A stretch of DNA of 64,000 nucleotides. It comes from Lepidostoma basale. Its lineage: Eukaryota > Arthropoda > Insecta > Trichoptera > Lepidostomatidae. A program made the translations under genes and the position numbers. The notes beneath the pieces were generated by a model that did no database searches, was not told the origin of the DNA, and saw only the letters and a program-made list of their open reading frames with translations. Location: NCBI GenBank assembly GCA_022606425.2, contig JAHDVF020001563.1:248001-312000 (forward strand), given 5' to 3'. Positions 18,595-28,779 of this stretch are shown one piece after another. Position 1 is the first letter of the stretch. The number at the start of each line of letters is the position of its first letter.

Positions 18595-19320
18595 TTTTTT
18601 ATTTATATTTTTCTTTTTTACACTTTGTATATACAACATTTTTATTAAAAAATAAAATATATATAGACAAGTTCCGGACAAACAGTCCTACTTCCGTTGT
18701 AGGCTGGTTTCAATCCTGGGATTGGTTTGCAGTAATTTCTTCTATTCTCCTCTTCCATTCTTCTCTGTCCTGTGCGGCTCTTTTGAAATCTGCATATGAT
18801 GAGCAGCGCACGTCCACCAACAGGTCCTCCAGGTACTCTCGGCGTAGGCGTCCCCTAGAGTTTGTCCCCTCGGTCATACCCTCCATTATGGCATGCAAGA
18901 GGCCTTCTTGTCGTATTACATGGCCGATCCATCTTGCACGCCTTTCGGACAAGGTCCTGGGCAGGTACCTTCCTCCTTCGATTCTTTGAAGAACCTCCTC
19001 ATTCGTGATGTGGTCTCTCCAGGAAATTCCTAATAGTCTTCTATAGGACCACATCTCAAAAGCCTCTAGTCTCCGTTTATCTCTTTCGGATAGGCACCAT
19101 GTCTCGCAGCCGTACATCAAGATACTCCATACATAGGTTTTGATGAGGAAAGATACATATTTATAAAAAATATTATAAAATTGTTGTTGTTTACATGATC
19201 TGACAGATGTTATAAAGATTTATTTTGGAACGTTTATGCTTTTGTTATAACAAATATTTATGATTCAATTTAAAACTGTATTTATGTTATTCTTATAAAA
19301 ATACGGTATAAAAAAACTTT
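18595..19320 (-). repeat. H5 repeat, copy c, split by a LINE E insertion
   Basis: The H5 minus-strand arm runs 18595-18702 (TACACTTTGTATATACAACA, then TTCCGGACAAACAGTCCT), breaks at the box 1 position, and its body resumes at 19140 (GATACATATTTATAAAAAA). A LINE E piece fills the gap. The ribozyme has stem II GGAC/GUCC intact, but GAAAC is GGAAC and box 1 is lost. Confidence 0.7.
18703..19139 (-). mobile_element. LINE E 3' fragment with a 136-codon open frame
   Basis: Non-LTR retrotransposon C-terminus on the minus strand, open from MMYGCETWCLSERDKRRLEA to the stop at 18710. Motifs in order: YGCETW (about residues 3-8), EMWSYRRLLGISWRDH, RRARWIGHVIRQ, then an acidic/basic tail that ends KRRIEEITANQSQD. 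This ending is highly conserved with 33920-34155, while the start is truncated. It is one of the least decayed LINE pieces here, suggesting recent insertion into H5. Confidence 0.85.
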
Positions 19321-19424
19321 TTGATTTGGTATACCTGCATTTAGTTCTATTTATATGTGTAACGCTGTATCTAGATGAAAGAAAAAGAACAATTTGTTAA
19401 ACAGACAATGAGCTGTTTGTAAAA

Positions 19425-19620
19425 CTGACCCCAGGGCAAGAAAGCGTTGAGCGGATTAATGGACCTTACTCTTCCCGCCAGAGCTCACTGTTAATTGATT
19501 ACAAGAACTTGCGGCAAAAAACTCCAACATAATTACTTATATCATGTTTACAGGCGGCCTAGAATTGCGCTGCGAGTTGCGGCACAGACGGAGATTCGGA
19601 AAATCGATTTTATAAACTAA
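19425..19620. other. Unique GC-richer islet
   Basis: Complex non-repeated sequence with CTGTTAATTGATTACAAG and GCGGCCTAGAATTGCGC. TAATTG-type homeodomain cores occur, but such short matches are weak evidence. No coding signature. Confidence 0.4.
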
Positions 19621-19639
19621 TTAACAGCGTTTTTGTTAC

Positions 19640-20610
19640 TGGGATTATATTAATTTGGATAAACTTAACTTGGTTTTGTTCGGTTCAAAGAAATTGTATT
19701 TGTAAGATAAGTATGTGGATATTCGATAAATTGGATTCAATGAACATAAATGTGTTATCATAATCCCATAGTATTTACTTTTTACGGCTATTTATAGATT
19801 GTTTGTACTTTTTAAAGAACGTGAGGTTGATATTTATAATGTTGAATGAAAATTCACAGTTTGCTCAAGGAAAGTAGCCAGATAAAAGAAATAAAAGGCT
19901 CGGTTTCTGATTCAGAAAACACAGTGTTCGATTATTAATGCAATATGCATTTTTATCAAAATATTCAAAACATGTTTTGGTTTTTGGTATTTGGTGGTAT
20001 AAGTCTCTCTCTATCTGAAATTCATAATTTTTTTATGGTTTATAATCTCAAACAAACAATGTTTTTTTTATATTTTATACTAAATAGTATTATTTTAGGA
20101 ATTGCGGTATTTTACTTTATATTTCATATGAAAGCTTATTTAATAAAATTACATAAAAATTATAAATCTAAAAGAACATATTATATATGTATAAAACATT
20201 ATTACTATTAAACAAAAAAAAAATTAATTTTTTAACATATTTTTTTATTTAAAATATAAAATCGTATTTAGTGATGTGGTACAAAGGGACTCGTTTTCGA
20301 AAAGTATCGATATTTTTTAAATATGAATTTTAAAATTTAAATTATTTTTTAATATGATAAAATAGAGGCTGAGGGGATACTTGACATTATAACCCATCAA
20401 AGACGATGATAAAAAAATTATATGTATATTTTGTTCAAATTTTTTATTCCTACATAACATAAAAAAGTTCCTTTCTTTTTACTTGGTAAAATTGTTTTAT
20501 AATTCATTGCAATGTGAAATCTCATATCATTTTTTTCATTCCAAGGAATTAGTAGTATTCATATGATGAGAAAATTTGTAATGAATACTTTTTTAATGTA
20601 TATTTACATC
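19640..20610. other. AT-rich DNA, nothing supported
   Basis: Contains an 88-codon frame at 19945-20211 made of AT-rich codons without domain, judged a chance frame. No repeat family recognised. Confidence 0.5.
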
Positions 20611-20614
20611 ATCA

Positions 20615-20735
20615 TCAGCTATTAGTCGTCCACTGTTGGACATTAGTTTCCCTTCCCAACTTTCACTACTCTCTATCCCTCGCCACTCTGTGTCATTGAC
20701 CTCCTGCCATTTTTCAATCATCAGACGTTTTAAAT
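20615..20735 (-). mobile_element. LINE G fragment
   Basis: TCGTCCACTGTTGGACATTA corresponds to the reversed LINE G ending (compare 24175). Decayed coding sequence follows. Short and 5' truncated. Confidence 0.5.
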
Positions 20736-20769
20736 AAATAAATATAATTTTATAGAAATGATACAATAA

Positions 20770-20850
20770 AACAGTTTGTATTTAACCACGGTATGGTTAT
20801 TATTATAGATGTCAACTAGTTTTGCTTGTACCCAAGCTTCAGCGTTAAAA
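20770..20850 (-). repeat. H3 half palindrome, copy b
   Basis: Left arm only: GTATTTAACCACGGTATGG, ACTAGTTTTGCTTG, ACCCAAGCTTCAGCG. On the minus strand CUGA is followed by AGCUUGGGU, i.e. three bases of box 1 are deleted, then AAAAC, UA, GUU. Confidence 0.6.
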
Positions 20851-20984
20851 TGCAAAAACCCAATATGCAAGAAAAAAACGTAACTTGTATATCAATTAAA
20901 GATTTTCGTTGTTCATTTACTGTATTAATAACCTATCAAATATGTGGGTTAAGCGAATGAATTTGAACTTAAATGTCGCCAATA

Positions 20985-21165
20985 CTGTGTGTGGTTCCTT
21001 CAGTTGGGAAGGCTGGGGCCCACTTGTGCCGGTAATTGGATTGGGGGTAATGTGAATGTAATCCCCTAATCTCGGCAGTCACCTGCGCGAGGGTTAATCT
21101 GGGGTATCCGACTATTCGACACCCCCATTATGTCACTTCGCTATACTGTCCGAGTGCCAAATGTT
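20985..21165. other. Unique GC-richer islet
   Basis: Complex non-repeated sequence (GAAGGCTGGGGCCCACTTG; CACCTGCGCGAGGG) in AT-rich context without coding evidence. Candidate conserved non-coding DNA. Confidence 0.4.
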
Positions 21166-21324
21166 GTCTAACAATATTATCAGGGAAGTGTAGAATTGTG
21201 TTATTACCTGTTATTAAATATTTGGGGAAAAGGAAAACCATTTATTTAGATAATTAGGTTCAATCTTATTTATAAATTAACTAGTTTTTGAAAGTTCATA
21301 ATTGCAAATAAAATTATAATAATA

Positions 21325-21410
21325 ATTAATCGAATGAAATTTCTAGAAAAGGGACGTTTTCATTCATATTTATCATTTAATATGGAGTTTCCCATCATTA
21401 TAAAATATTT
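21325..21410 (+). repeat. H1 remnant, arms collapsed
   Basis: AATCGAATGAAATTTCTAG and GACGTTTTCATTCATATT adjoin directly, so the ribozyme-bearing centre is deleted; the H1 tail TATGGAGTTTCCCATCATT follows. Confidence 0.65.
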
Positions 21411-21419
21411 ATATCAACA

Positions 21420-22740
21420 AATACAACTTTTTGGTAACATTGTATTATCAAAATATTTTTTTCCACTAGATACAAACATTTTTTGGGACACAATGTTCCC
21501 TTCTTCAGTGTATTAATTTTAACAGTTAAATGATATTGAGATATTACTTATATACTAAACGACGAGTAAAAAAAGTGGAGGTGGGGAAAGTTTAATTTAG
21601 TAGCAAGGTAAATTTTTGTTTACTTGGAATTATGAGACAGGGGGAGGGGAAATACATCAATTAAAGGATTATTTTTTTAATAATTTGCCCTTCCGCCATC
21701 TCTCTGTGCATGAACCAAATTTAATAAAGATTTTATTATATCGATAATTCAACCTATGATATATGTTTTATGAACAATCTAATTTATTATCAGTTTTATA
21801 TGGACAGTTGTCAAAGTTGAGTAAATACCATTTAGAGTTTTAACTTAAACTCGAGTAAATCTTCTCTAGGCGAAACCGTTATTTTGTCTTCGTAATTATT
21901 GATAATTTTGTTTTCTTATGGGTAGTAAACCTCTAAAATGTGTAATTGTAGTATTGTTGCGTTTTAGATTGAAGAAATGTATATTTACAAATGTTAATCG
22001 ATACGGAAACATGCTAAAAATTCAATGATTATGCTGTGACATATCGTACTAAGAAGTGTACTAATGCAATGGCGACTATATCCGTTCACGAGTTGCGGGC
22101 TCAGTGGCGTGGTGGCTGTTTAGAAAAACAGACAAATTAAAATGTCAACGTCCTTAGATTGGAAGTTATTGCAAAAACGTATAAAACGAGTACACATACA
22201 GAAATACAAAAACTTATAAAAGCGGTTTTCTTAAGAATTGTATAGGTACTAAAGCGAAATATATCCGTTTTTGATATACATACTTACTTTTGTTGATAGT
22301 AAAATTGATGCAGAATCTCAGCCTTCTTTGTATAATTGTAAATTTTTCCACAGTTATTGTCTTATGTTTCGTATTTTTTTTACTTTCTTGTCAGTTAATA
22401 CATTGATCATATAACCAACATTCTGATTTCGTTCAATTTTGAATTTGACTTTGTTTTCTGATGCTGTCTATTGTTTGATATTCACGATGAGAAATGCAAT
22501 GCCACAGTTTTTTCCAAATGTGAAGTTTGAATTCCCTTTGTTGTTTATAAATTAAATATTTTCACGATATATCTTTTCAGTAATTACTTACTGCGATTCT
22601 AAAAGGATACCATAATAATCATTTTCGTACCACTCTTTATTCGAAATAATTCATCACATACCTGTACAATAGAAACACTCTTCGAAAAATTTAAGAAAAT
22701 TCATTATCTGGCATGGAAATCAATGAAACACTAAAATATT
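21420..22740. other. Long AT-rich stretch, nothing supported
   Basis: A G-rich patch at 21575-21660 (GTGGAGGTGGGG; CAGGGGGAGGGG) and a GC-richer patch at 22070-22120 are the only departures from AT-rich DNA. No frame of note. Confidence 0.45.
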
Positions 22741-22744
22741 TTGT

Positions 22745-22860
22745 TTTAACAATCTTTTATTTTGTTTTTAAATCTACCAATCGGTTTGTCTTATTACCCT
22801 GGTAATCTCCGCTTGGAATTATACCGGTTGGTATTTTAAAAAAAAAGTACAATAAAATGA
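22745..22860. repeat. Degenerate palindrome resembling the hammerhead repeats
   Basis: ACCAATCGGTTTGTC on the left faces ATACCGGTTGGTA on the right, with a TTACCCTGGTAA hairpin between. The layout (stem II-like hairpin inside, CCGGTTGGT outside) recalls H6, but box 1 and GAAA are not readable. Confidence 0.35.
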
Positions 22861-23127
22861 AGTTAAAACTAAATTTTCAAATATTTCATATTCTCTCTAA
22901 AAATGTCACAACACAAATTAAGAGCTTCAATTGGAAGTATTATTCCTTATAATCAAAGGCTGGTTCAATGGTGCAAAATGATTTCAACGTAAAACCTATA
23001 AAAATAATTTTAAAAATGTAACACGTATCATGTAGCACGAATGGCACCTTTATGGTGACGTTTTAACTATACACCATTCAACCTTTACGTTAAACACCAA
23101 TTGAGATTAAAAATATGTTTAAACTTA

Positions 23128-23278
23128 TAGATACGAAACGTGGTTAAAAACACTTTGTTTTTAACCACGATACGGTTATTATAATTGATTCCAACTAGTT
23201 TCTTGAAACTTGTTGGCCTCAATTATAATAACTATACCGTGGTTAAATACAAAGTGTTTTATTATTGTATATCTATAA
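23128..23278. repeat. H3 palindrome, copy c (core-deleted)
   Basis: Arms TTTTTAACCACGATACGGTT and its mirror AACTATACCGTGGTTAAA. The centre (CTAGTTTCTTGAAACTTG) keeps only GAAAC and part of stem III; box 1 and stem II are gone. The H6-like tail (GTGAGTGCTTCATACGAAAA) follows on the right. Confidence 0.75.
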
Positions 23279-23444
23279 GTTTAAAATGACTAACCGCAAA
23301 GTGAGTGCTTCATACGAAAAAGATTATTAAAATATGTTTTTACTTTTTTGATACTTTGAAATGATCAGCCCTCAATGTATAATTATAAAACTTTCCCGTT
23401 ATTTAAATGATTTTTACACCTGATAAGCCAACATTTTGAATATA

Positions 23445-23835
23445 TTTTTTAGTTGTAGCGCCTCTGTAGCCGCACAGCCTATTATGTTAGTTGTATGAAA
23501 TAAAACGGTCAATTTGCGAGCGGCGCCACGGAGCGGCGGTAATTAGCATCGGCAATGAGCCCCGACCGAGCGGAATAATTCACTCTCCGTGTGGGTGTAC
23601 CCCGTGTGTGTGCGGGGGGCTGATGGCTGCATTTAGTGTTCGACCCTGCCACTAATAACTGGTATTGTCGGAAAAACTACCACAGTACGAGAAACTCTTG
23701 TTTTACGTGCAACAAAAATTCTGGAAAATTCTTCGCTCGGTTTTATGCGGAAGGAATTGTTCTGAAAATTGAAGTCCGTGCAATGCGCGATCCCGGGGCG
23801 CGTGGACTGTTATTACCATGGGTATATTTATATGT
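23445..23835. other. Unique GC-rich islet, candidate conserved non-coding element
   Basis: Non-repeated GC-rich block (GAGCGGCGCCACGGAGCGGC; GTAATTAGCATCGGCAATG) with a 72-codon frame lacking any known relative. Composition contrasts sharply with both flanks. Confidence 0.4.
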
Positions 23836-23876
23836 ATATCTACTAGAGGAATAAATTCTTCGGTAAATTTCAATCG

Positions 23877-23946
23877 GGTGGTGGTCTAGGGGATAGAACG
23901 CTTGACTCCTAATCTAGGGGACTTGGGTTCGAGCCTGGACACGACC
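23877..23946 (+). tRNA. tRNA-Arg(CCT)-like sequence, possibly a pseudogene or SINE head
   Basis: 70 bases fold as a cloverleaf: acceptor GGTGGTG/CACGACC (6 of 7 pairs), D arm TCT/AGA, anticodon arm with 4 of 5 pairs and loop CTCCTAA (anticodon CCT, T33 present), T arm with loop TTCGAGC but only 4 of 5 pairs including two G-T. Internal promoter-like boxes are present. Mismatches in three stems suggest a pseudogene or an unrecognised SINE rather than a working tRNA. No copy elsewhere in the window. Confidence 0.45.
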
Positions 23947-24174
23947 AGATTCCTTCTTCATAATAATGAGCTTTTTTCTGCTCATATTGAAGATTGTAAA
24001 ATAAATTCTAATATAATTGATTTAAATGTTTGATATTAGTATTTTAAAAATAAATAAAAACTCTCCGTGATGTCCGCTATGTTTATTATCTAAAAGAGTT
24101 TATCTATATTTTCTTATTTTGTCGTTATTCTTTTATTTTAATAAACATTCATTCATATTTACTTATTAACTTAC

Positions 24175-24480
24175 TTTAGCAACTGATATCGTCCACTGCT
24201 GGACAAAGGCATCCCTTATACTTCTCCACGTATTCATATCTTGCGCCTTTTGCATCCAATCACTAGAATTTTTTCGAATGTCATCAGACCATCGTATGGG
24301 GGGTCTCCCTCTGCTTCTTCTATCACCGGAGGGTCTTCACTCCACCACTCTTCTGGTCTTTCTTTCGTATATCAATCTGGCAACATGTTATATGTGGCAT
24401 CCGTCACACCCAGACCTTCTTCGTATTTCAGGATTTTTTTATCCGATCTGAAAGTCTTACATATAGCATGACTCTTTATG
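24175..24480 (-). mobile_element. LINE G 3' fragment
   Basis: The minus-strand translation shows RSRGRPPIRWSDDIRKN, then WMQKAQDMNTWRSI and a Q-Q-W ending at the left, a typical LINE C-terminus. TCGTCCACTGCTGGACAAAG is the reversed 3' end, also at 35520 and 20628. Short 5'-truncated copy. Confidence 0.75.
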
Positions 24481-24920
24481 TGTCCTTTATGCCACACGCA
24501 GTCTCCTTATAGACGACTTTGTGAGGTTTACTAATTATTTATTACTACTAAAACGAATCTTAAATGTTATGCAAAATTATTCCTGGCTTAACCAACGAAT
24601 GAAGCGTTTCAGATTAGACATTTTCTTCGTCGTGTCAATGGCACGCTAGTTTTGTAAGAGTGGCACTAAAAATGTCGTATATCTCCTCTTCTCTTGCATT
24701 GTGGTGGGTGATTTGGTCAACTTTGACAACAGACTGGTATGTAGTTTCCAACGAATCTAATGAGACCAGTCATTGTCTAAACAGAGACAAGAGTGAAAGT
24801 AATTCTTAAAGGTTATAAAGAGTTCACACAGTTTGTTCAGGTTTCATTTATCCTTTCATTCCATGTTGTAGCAAATTTGCTACGTACCAAAAAATCTATG
24901 ATACTAATATTTATTTATAA
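24481..24920. other. Unannotated sequence
   Basis: Non-repeated DNA of mixed composition. No supported gene; frames lack known domains. Confidence 0.4.
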
Positions 24921-24922
24921 TA

Positions 24923-25115
24923 CAGGGTGCGCCAGCATAACTTTCTTTTTTAAATACGCTATATTCAGTCGGTTGGTGTCGTAGCGGAGCACTAGCGGTC
25001 TCGTTCGAGAGGTGAAACTATGAAGTTTTGTCTAGGTATAGTTTAGTCGGCATCATGCGTTGGAACAGTGAGGAGCGTGCGTTTGCCGTTGAGGCCTACT
25101 TTTCGAACGGATGTT
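24923..25115 (+). pseudogene. Tc1/mariner-type element, 5' part
   Basis: Starts at a TA with terminal sequence CAGGGTGCGCCAGCATAACT and about 130 bases later has an ATG (25055) followed by RWNSEERAFAVEAYFSNGC, the N-terminal helix-turn-helix start of a transposase family common in insects. The coding sequence is cut at 25115, where a second, unrelated-orientation terminus begins. Non-functional. Confidence 0.75.
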
Positions 25116-25500
25116 CAAGGGTGCGGTAGCATAACTTCATTTTTTAAACTTAATAAAATTCTTTGTATCCGAAAATTTTCATTTCTTTTTTATAATGTAG
25201 GTACATATCTAAAGTTACTTAGTTTTTTAAGATCAAATCAGGTAGGTGACGTCCCCCATTCTCCTTGACTTAACTGAATAAACTTGCTAGCATATCAGGC
25301 GTTATCTTGACAATTTCTTCCTGAATGTTGGTTTTCAAATCTTTTAGGGTCCCTGAACGGTTTACATAAATACGGGATTTCAAAAAAACCCATAGAAAAA
25401 AATCACAAGGGGACAAATCGGGAGAGCGGGCCGGCCACTCCAAATCGCCCCTAATTGAGATGAGGCGCTCTGGGAAGTGTTCCCTCAAAACAGTCATCCC
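25116..25500 (-). pseudogene. Tc1/mariner-type element, 3' part
   Basis: Begins with the terminus CAAGGGTGCGGTAGCATAAC and, on the minus strand, keeps the last 75 codons of the transposase: MTVLREHFPERLI, WPARSPDLSPCDFFLW (holding the third catalytic Asp of the DDE triad), VNRSGTLKDLKTNIQEEI and a stop at 25270. It faces the plus-strand fragment at 25501. No intact transposase. Confidence 0.8.
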
Positions 25501-25620
25501 GTTACAGAAATACCGTGTTTATGTGAACCGTCCAGGGACCCTAAAAGATTTGAAGACCAACATCTAGGAATAAATTGCCATGATAACGGCTGATATGCTG
25601 GCAAGAGTCAACAAAATCTG
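25501..25620 (+). pseudogene. Tc1/mariner-type transposase C-terminal fragment, inverted copy
   Basis: Plus-strand codons YRVYVNRPGTLKDLKTNI, then stops, then ITADMLARVNKI: the same transposase C-terminus as the neighbour but opposite in orientation and joined to it directly. This head-to-head joint points to a rearrangement or a second insertion. Confidence 0.75.
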
Positions 25621-25689
25621 TTTTTCCCCATATTCATCATATCATAAAAATATCATTTTTGTTAAAATTTTAAAATCATGCAATAAAGG

Positions 25690-25920
25690 GTTAAAGGCAT
25701 TGCATACATTTTCCAGCCATATGGACATGAAGTTAATAATTCATCCACAGATGGTCATCAAACTCCCGGCCCATGTCCGGTACCCTTCAAACTCCTTGTA
25801 CCCCCTCCCCCGCGATCGTTCCACCGTTCACCACAAAAGCCACAATGTTAGACTATCCGGCTTGTTCGATTTCCTTGAATATGCAATTCTAAGCAAAATA
25901 TTGCATCCATATTAACCCAT
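25690..25920. other. Unique GC-richer islet
   Basis: Non-repeated sequence (CATCAAACTCCCGGCCCATG; CCCCTCCCCCGCGATCG). A 111-codon frame spans it without recognisable domain. Candidate conserved non-coding DNA. Confidence 0.35.
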
Positions 25921-26204
25921 ATTTGGGAGCTAGAAAACTGATAGTAAATAAATTATGATACGAATAATAACAATGTTTAAAATTTAAAACATTTAATAAT
26001 GCAGTTTTCAATGGAGAGGTACAAGAATATACATTATAAATCGATATGTTAACACTACTTCTACATCATTATTCGTTTAATTCGTGCATTCTGTTTATTT
26101 ATTTGAGTTTTTGTGAATGATACGGGTACTTATCTGTTTCTATAGAAACATTCAATACCAAAAAGGAGGATAGTTGTTCATATTGGCAGATAAAACAATG
26201 ACGA

Positions 26205-26445
26205 CTTTTTTTTAAATGAAAACACTGTTTTTTCCTCTTTTCACTTTATTTTTCTCCACGTGTTTCGAAAGCTTTACACATTCATCATCGGAAGAACAAT
26301 TTAAAACGATTTTTTGTTAAATATCGTTCTCCCGACTATAAAGGCGTAAAACCTTCGAAACATGTCGAGAAAAATATACTCAAAAGTGGAAAACCAGTGT
26401 TTTGATTTAAAAAAAATGGCATTATGGAATTCCACAGTGTGAAAG
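26205..26445. repeat. H4 palindrome, copy c (two arms)
   Basis: The clearest H4 copy: left arm TTTTTCTCCACGTGTTTCG, centre with ACGATTTTTTGTTAAATATCG, right arm CGAAACATGTCGAGAAAAAT, ending with GGAATTCCACAGTGTGAAAG. The left arm has a minus-strand motif. The right arm has GAAAC-AU-GUC, but box 1 is decayed to CCCGACTATA. Confidence 0.75.
26246..26297 (-). ncRNA. Hammerhead-like motif, H4c left arm
   Basis: Minus strand: CCGAUGA (26285-26291; U4 is C), extra U, stem II GAAUGU/GCUUUC (5 of 6), GAAAC (26262-26266), AC, GUG (26257-26259). GUG cannot be cleaved, so this arm is inactive; the right arm retains GUC but has lost box 1. Confidence 0.5.
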
Positions 26446-26485
26446 CCTTAAGTTTATCTCTAAAGATAATAAAATATATGCTGAC

Positions 26486-26728
26486 CAGTGGCGGTACTCC
26501 CATAGAAGCCCAGAAGCCCGGCTTGGGTAAGAAATTTTGAATCAAACCCCCCAAATCTAAGCAATCATGCCCCCGCATAAACTAACAACCCACCAAATCA
26601 CCTTCCAAGAATATTTCCATCAGACGTAAGAGGAATAGCCACAAGAGCTGAACCTCTTTAAGTCAGAAGAGGTTTTGATTCAAAATTTCTTCTGAGGCTT
26701 CTGAGCTTCTATGGGAGTACCGCCACTG
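26486..26728. mobile_element. hAT-type MITE with 8-bp target duplication
   Basis: A 243-base non-coding element with perfect 24-base terminal inverted repeats starting CAGTGGCGGTACTCCCATAG, extended to 33 bases with one mismatch, and long inner complementarity (AAATTTTGAATCAAA). ATGCTGAC is duplicated at 26478-26485 and 26729-26736. The 8-bp duplication and CAGTGG terminus are characteristic of hAT elements. Confidence 0.9.
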
Positions 26729-26768
26729 ATGCTGACGCTGTCAAATTTACAAATCCGGAATATAAAGT

Positions 26769-26892
26769 GACTACCTTCCTGGCAGAGTAACTCTGACTGC
26801 CATACCGAAGGTCCCGGGTTCAATTGCTGGTGATTACAATGTGATTGTCACACTCTCTGGTCTGGTACAGAATTCACCTGACAATTAAATGT
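26769..26892 (+). mobile_element. tRNA-derived SINE, diverged and 3' truncated
   Basis: B box GGTTCAATTG, then GTGTGATTGTCACACTCTCT-like linker (here AATGTGATTGTCACACTC) and TCTGGTACAGAATTCACCTG, as in the copies at 49408 and 61684. A box region is eroded. Confidence 0.7.
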
Positions 26893-27375
26893 TGGATAAT
26901 TCCAAGAATTTATCAATAACAATTCATTTTTGATATCGTTTACATTAAAGTGGCGTTCATAATATTTTTTCAAATATCTAAATACAATATATTGGAGCAT
27001 TTGCACAAAAAACAATTATTATTTCAAATATTTTGAACGTGCTTATCATTAAATACCAGTGGAAGTTCGTGCTTTTCAAAAGCTGTATACTTAATGTCTA
27101 AATACAAAGGTAACATTTATACACAAGCGTGTTTGTAAATGGTGTATTAAAATATTTTTTGTGAGTTTCATGGACTAATATGCTTCGCGAAATTACATTT
27201 CCACGTTTATAATTCTGTCACTTGTCAACATTTGTTTTGAGCGTTATTAGTTTTCTGAGTTATCTAGGTACAGTTAACATCAGATGTAGAAGTAGAAACG
27301 AATAAACTTGAATATTACGCTTCACCAAAGTATTTGTGCCACTCACATCTCTCAAGATACCAGAAAATATCTTAT
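26893..27375. other. AT-rich DNA, nothing supported
   Basis: No repeat family or coding region that can be supported. Confidence 0.5.
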
Positions 27376-27379
27376 TTTC

Positions 27380-27545
27380 TTCTTCCTGGCGCTATCCCAA
27401 CTCATCGTCTGCATTGACTGTTGAGGTCAACTCTTCTCGATCTCAGTTTCACCCTCACTCAAGCCATTTCTCCGCAAGACGCTATTGCACTGTATGATTC
27501 ATATGTTCCTAGGTCTTCCTTTGAATAGTTGACGAGGAAGATACC
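27380..27545 (-). mobile_element. Probable LINE fragment
   Basis: The composition and phrases (CTTCTTCCTGGCGCTATCCC; TCCTAGGTCTTCCTTTG, reverse of a GRPRK-like codon run) resemble the antisense C-terminus of LINEs, but no clear motif survives. Weak call. Confidence 0.3.
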
Positions 27546-27984
27546 AGAAAATATATATTTTTTAAATATGAAAACCAAATTTAGTATTCGTGTTCCCATG
27601 TATTCGTTTCGTTAAGAAAAAATATAACATTTCAAACAATAAATAAATGAAAATATAGTACTATATTGTACAGAAAATCCTGGCTAGAAAACCTTCGAAA
27701 ATAGTTCAGTTGTAGCGCAGCATCAATGTTTAGAGCTGCTGTGTCAAAAGTAAAAATAGCCATGACATTGTCCAACCTTCGATAGGAGAGGAACAAAAAA
27801 AATACTACATCAGCATGACAATAAAAATAAAACTCGCATTTAAATATGAGCATTCAAGATAATATTGTTTCTTTTGTTTTTAATGACAACAAAATTCAAT
27901 ATATTTATATTTTTTTCATATAAAACACTTACTTTGAGGTTCGACATTTAAAATGTATAAATATAAAAAATATTAATAATACTT
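27546..27984. other. AT-rich DNA, nothing supported
   Basis: Frames here have no recognisable domain and no repeat family is evident. Confidence 0.5.
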
Positions 27985-28318
27985 TGTTTTTAACCACTGT
28001 AGTTTATTATCATATGTAGCCCCAGTAGTTGTTCTGTTCCGATTCCGTTTCTTGTACTGCCTTGTTGAAGCTTGGGTATGAGCGAAACTTGTTGACTTTA
28101 ACTAACTAACCATCACGCCGTCTCCCCGAAGGGGTAGGCAGAACGAATGGACTGCCACACTTTTGTTTCCTGGCATATTTCTCTCGTTACCTCAACATTC
28201 ATACATCGTGTCATGCACGCGCGTCGATTTCTCTGACTCCTGACATGGCCGACATTGTTGACTTTAAATATGATAAAATATCACATCATGGTTAAATACG
28301 AATTAAAAGTGTTTTTAT
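27985..28318. repeat. H3 palindrome, copy d, split by a LINE A insertion
   Basis: Left arm TTTTTAACCACTGTAGTTTA; right arm end AATATCACATCATGGTTAAA. The right arm reads TTGAAGCTTGGG, GAGCGAAACTTGTTGAC; three bases of box 1 are missing as in copy b. A 153-base LINE A piece (28102-28254) sits just past the cleavage-site region. Confidence 0.75.
28102..28254 (-). mobile_element. LINE A, 153-base 5'-truncated insertion with target duplication
   Basis: Reversed tail CTAACTAACCATCACGCC, hairpin CCCCGAAGGGGTAG and coding block (reverse) to CTGACATGGCCGACA. Flanked by TTGTTGACTTTAA at 28089-28101 and 28255-28267 (13 bp). A clean example of target-primed insertion with 5' truncation. Confidence 0.9.
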
Positions 28319-28779
28319 TATTGTATTTATCATATTCATATAAATTTTTTAATAAGCGATAAAAAATAACTTTTTTTTAAATATTAATGTAAATTATTGA
28401 AATTTCTCGGTAGAAGTTTATTTAGTTAAATTAATAAAATTGGAAAAATATTTTTTAAATCTTAATAATAAATACGTACTTATTGTTTCTAAAACAATGG
28501 TGGTAAATAAAAGAAAAATTTTGAAGACATAAATTCACATTCGTATTAATGAATATTACTTAGTTTATTACATTTGTTATTTTAATAGTTCTCACTGGTT
28601 TCGGAACTTCACTGCCATTTAATGGTGTGTCTACGTCAAATATTGTATTTCTCATTATATCAGTTCCATTGTTCTGTGTTTCATTGTATTACAAGAAACA
28701 CACTGCAATTGCTACGTAAATAAATAATTAATATTGTCAGTATAGTACAACCATTGCTAAACATCGATTGTTTGATTGA
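28319..28779. other. AT-rich DNA, nothing supported
   Basis: No supported feature. Confidence 0.5.

Noticed and set aside
18498..18989. 163-codon plus-strand open frame
   Set aside because: It is the antisense shadow of the LINE E end (minus strand) joined to H5 sequence; the minus-strand frame has the recognisable LINE motifs.
19945..20211. 88-codon hydrophobic frame as a membrane protein
   Set aside because: Codons are those expected of AT-rich DNA (Phe, Ile, Tyr, Lys), no start context or homology is visible, and nothing around it suggests a gene.
28098..28140. CRISPR-like repeat arrays
   Set aside because: Repeats are dispersed retroelement ends, not regularly spaced direct repeats with unique spacers.
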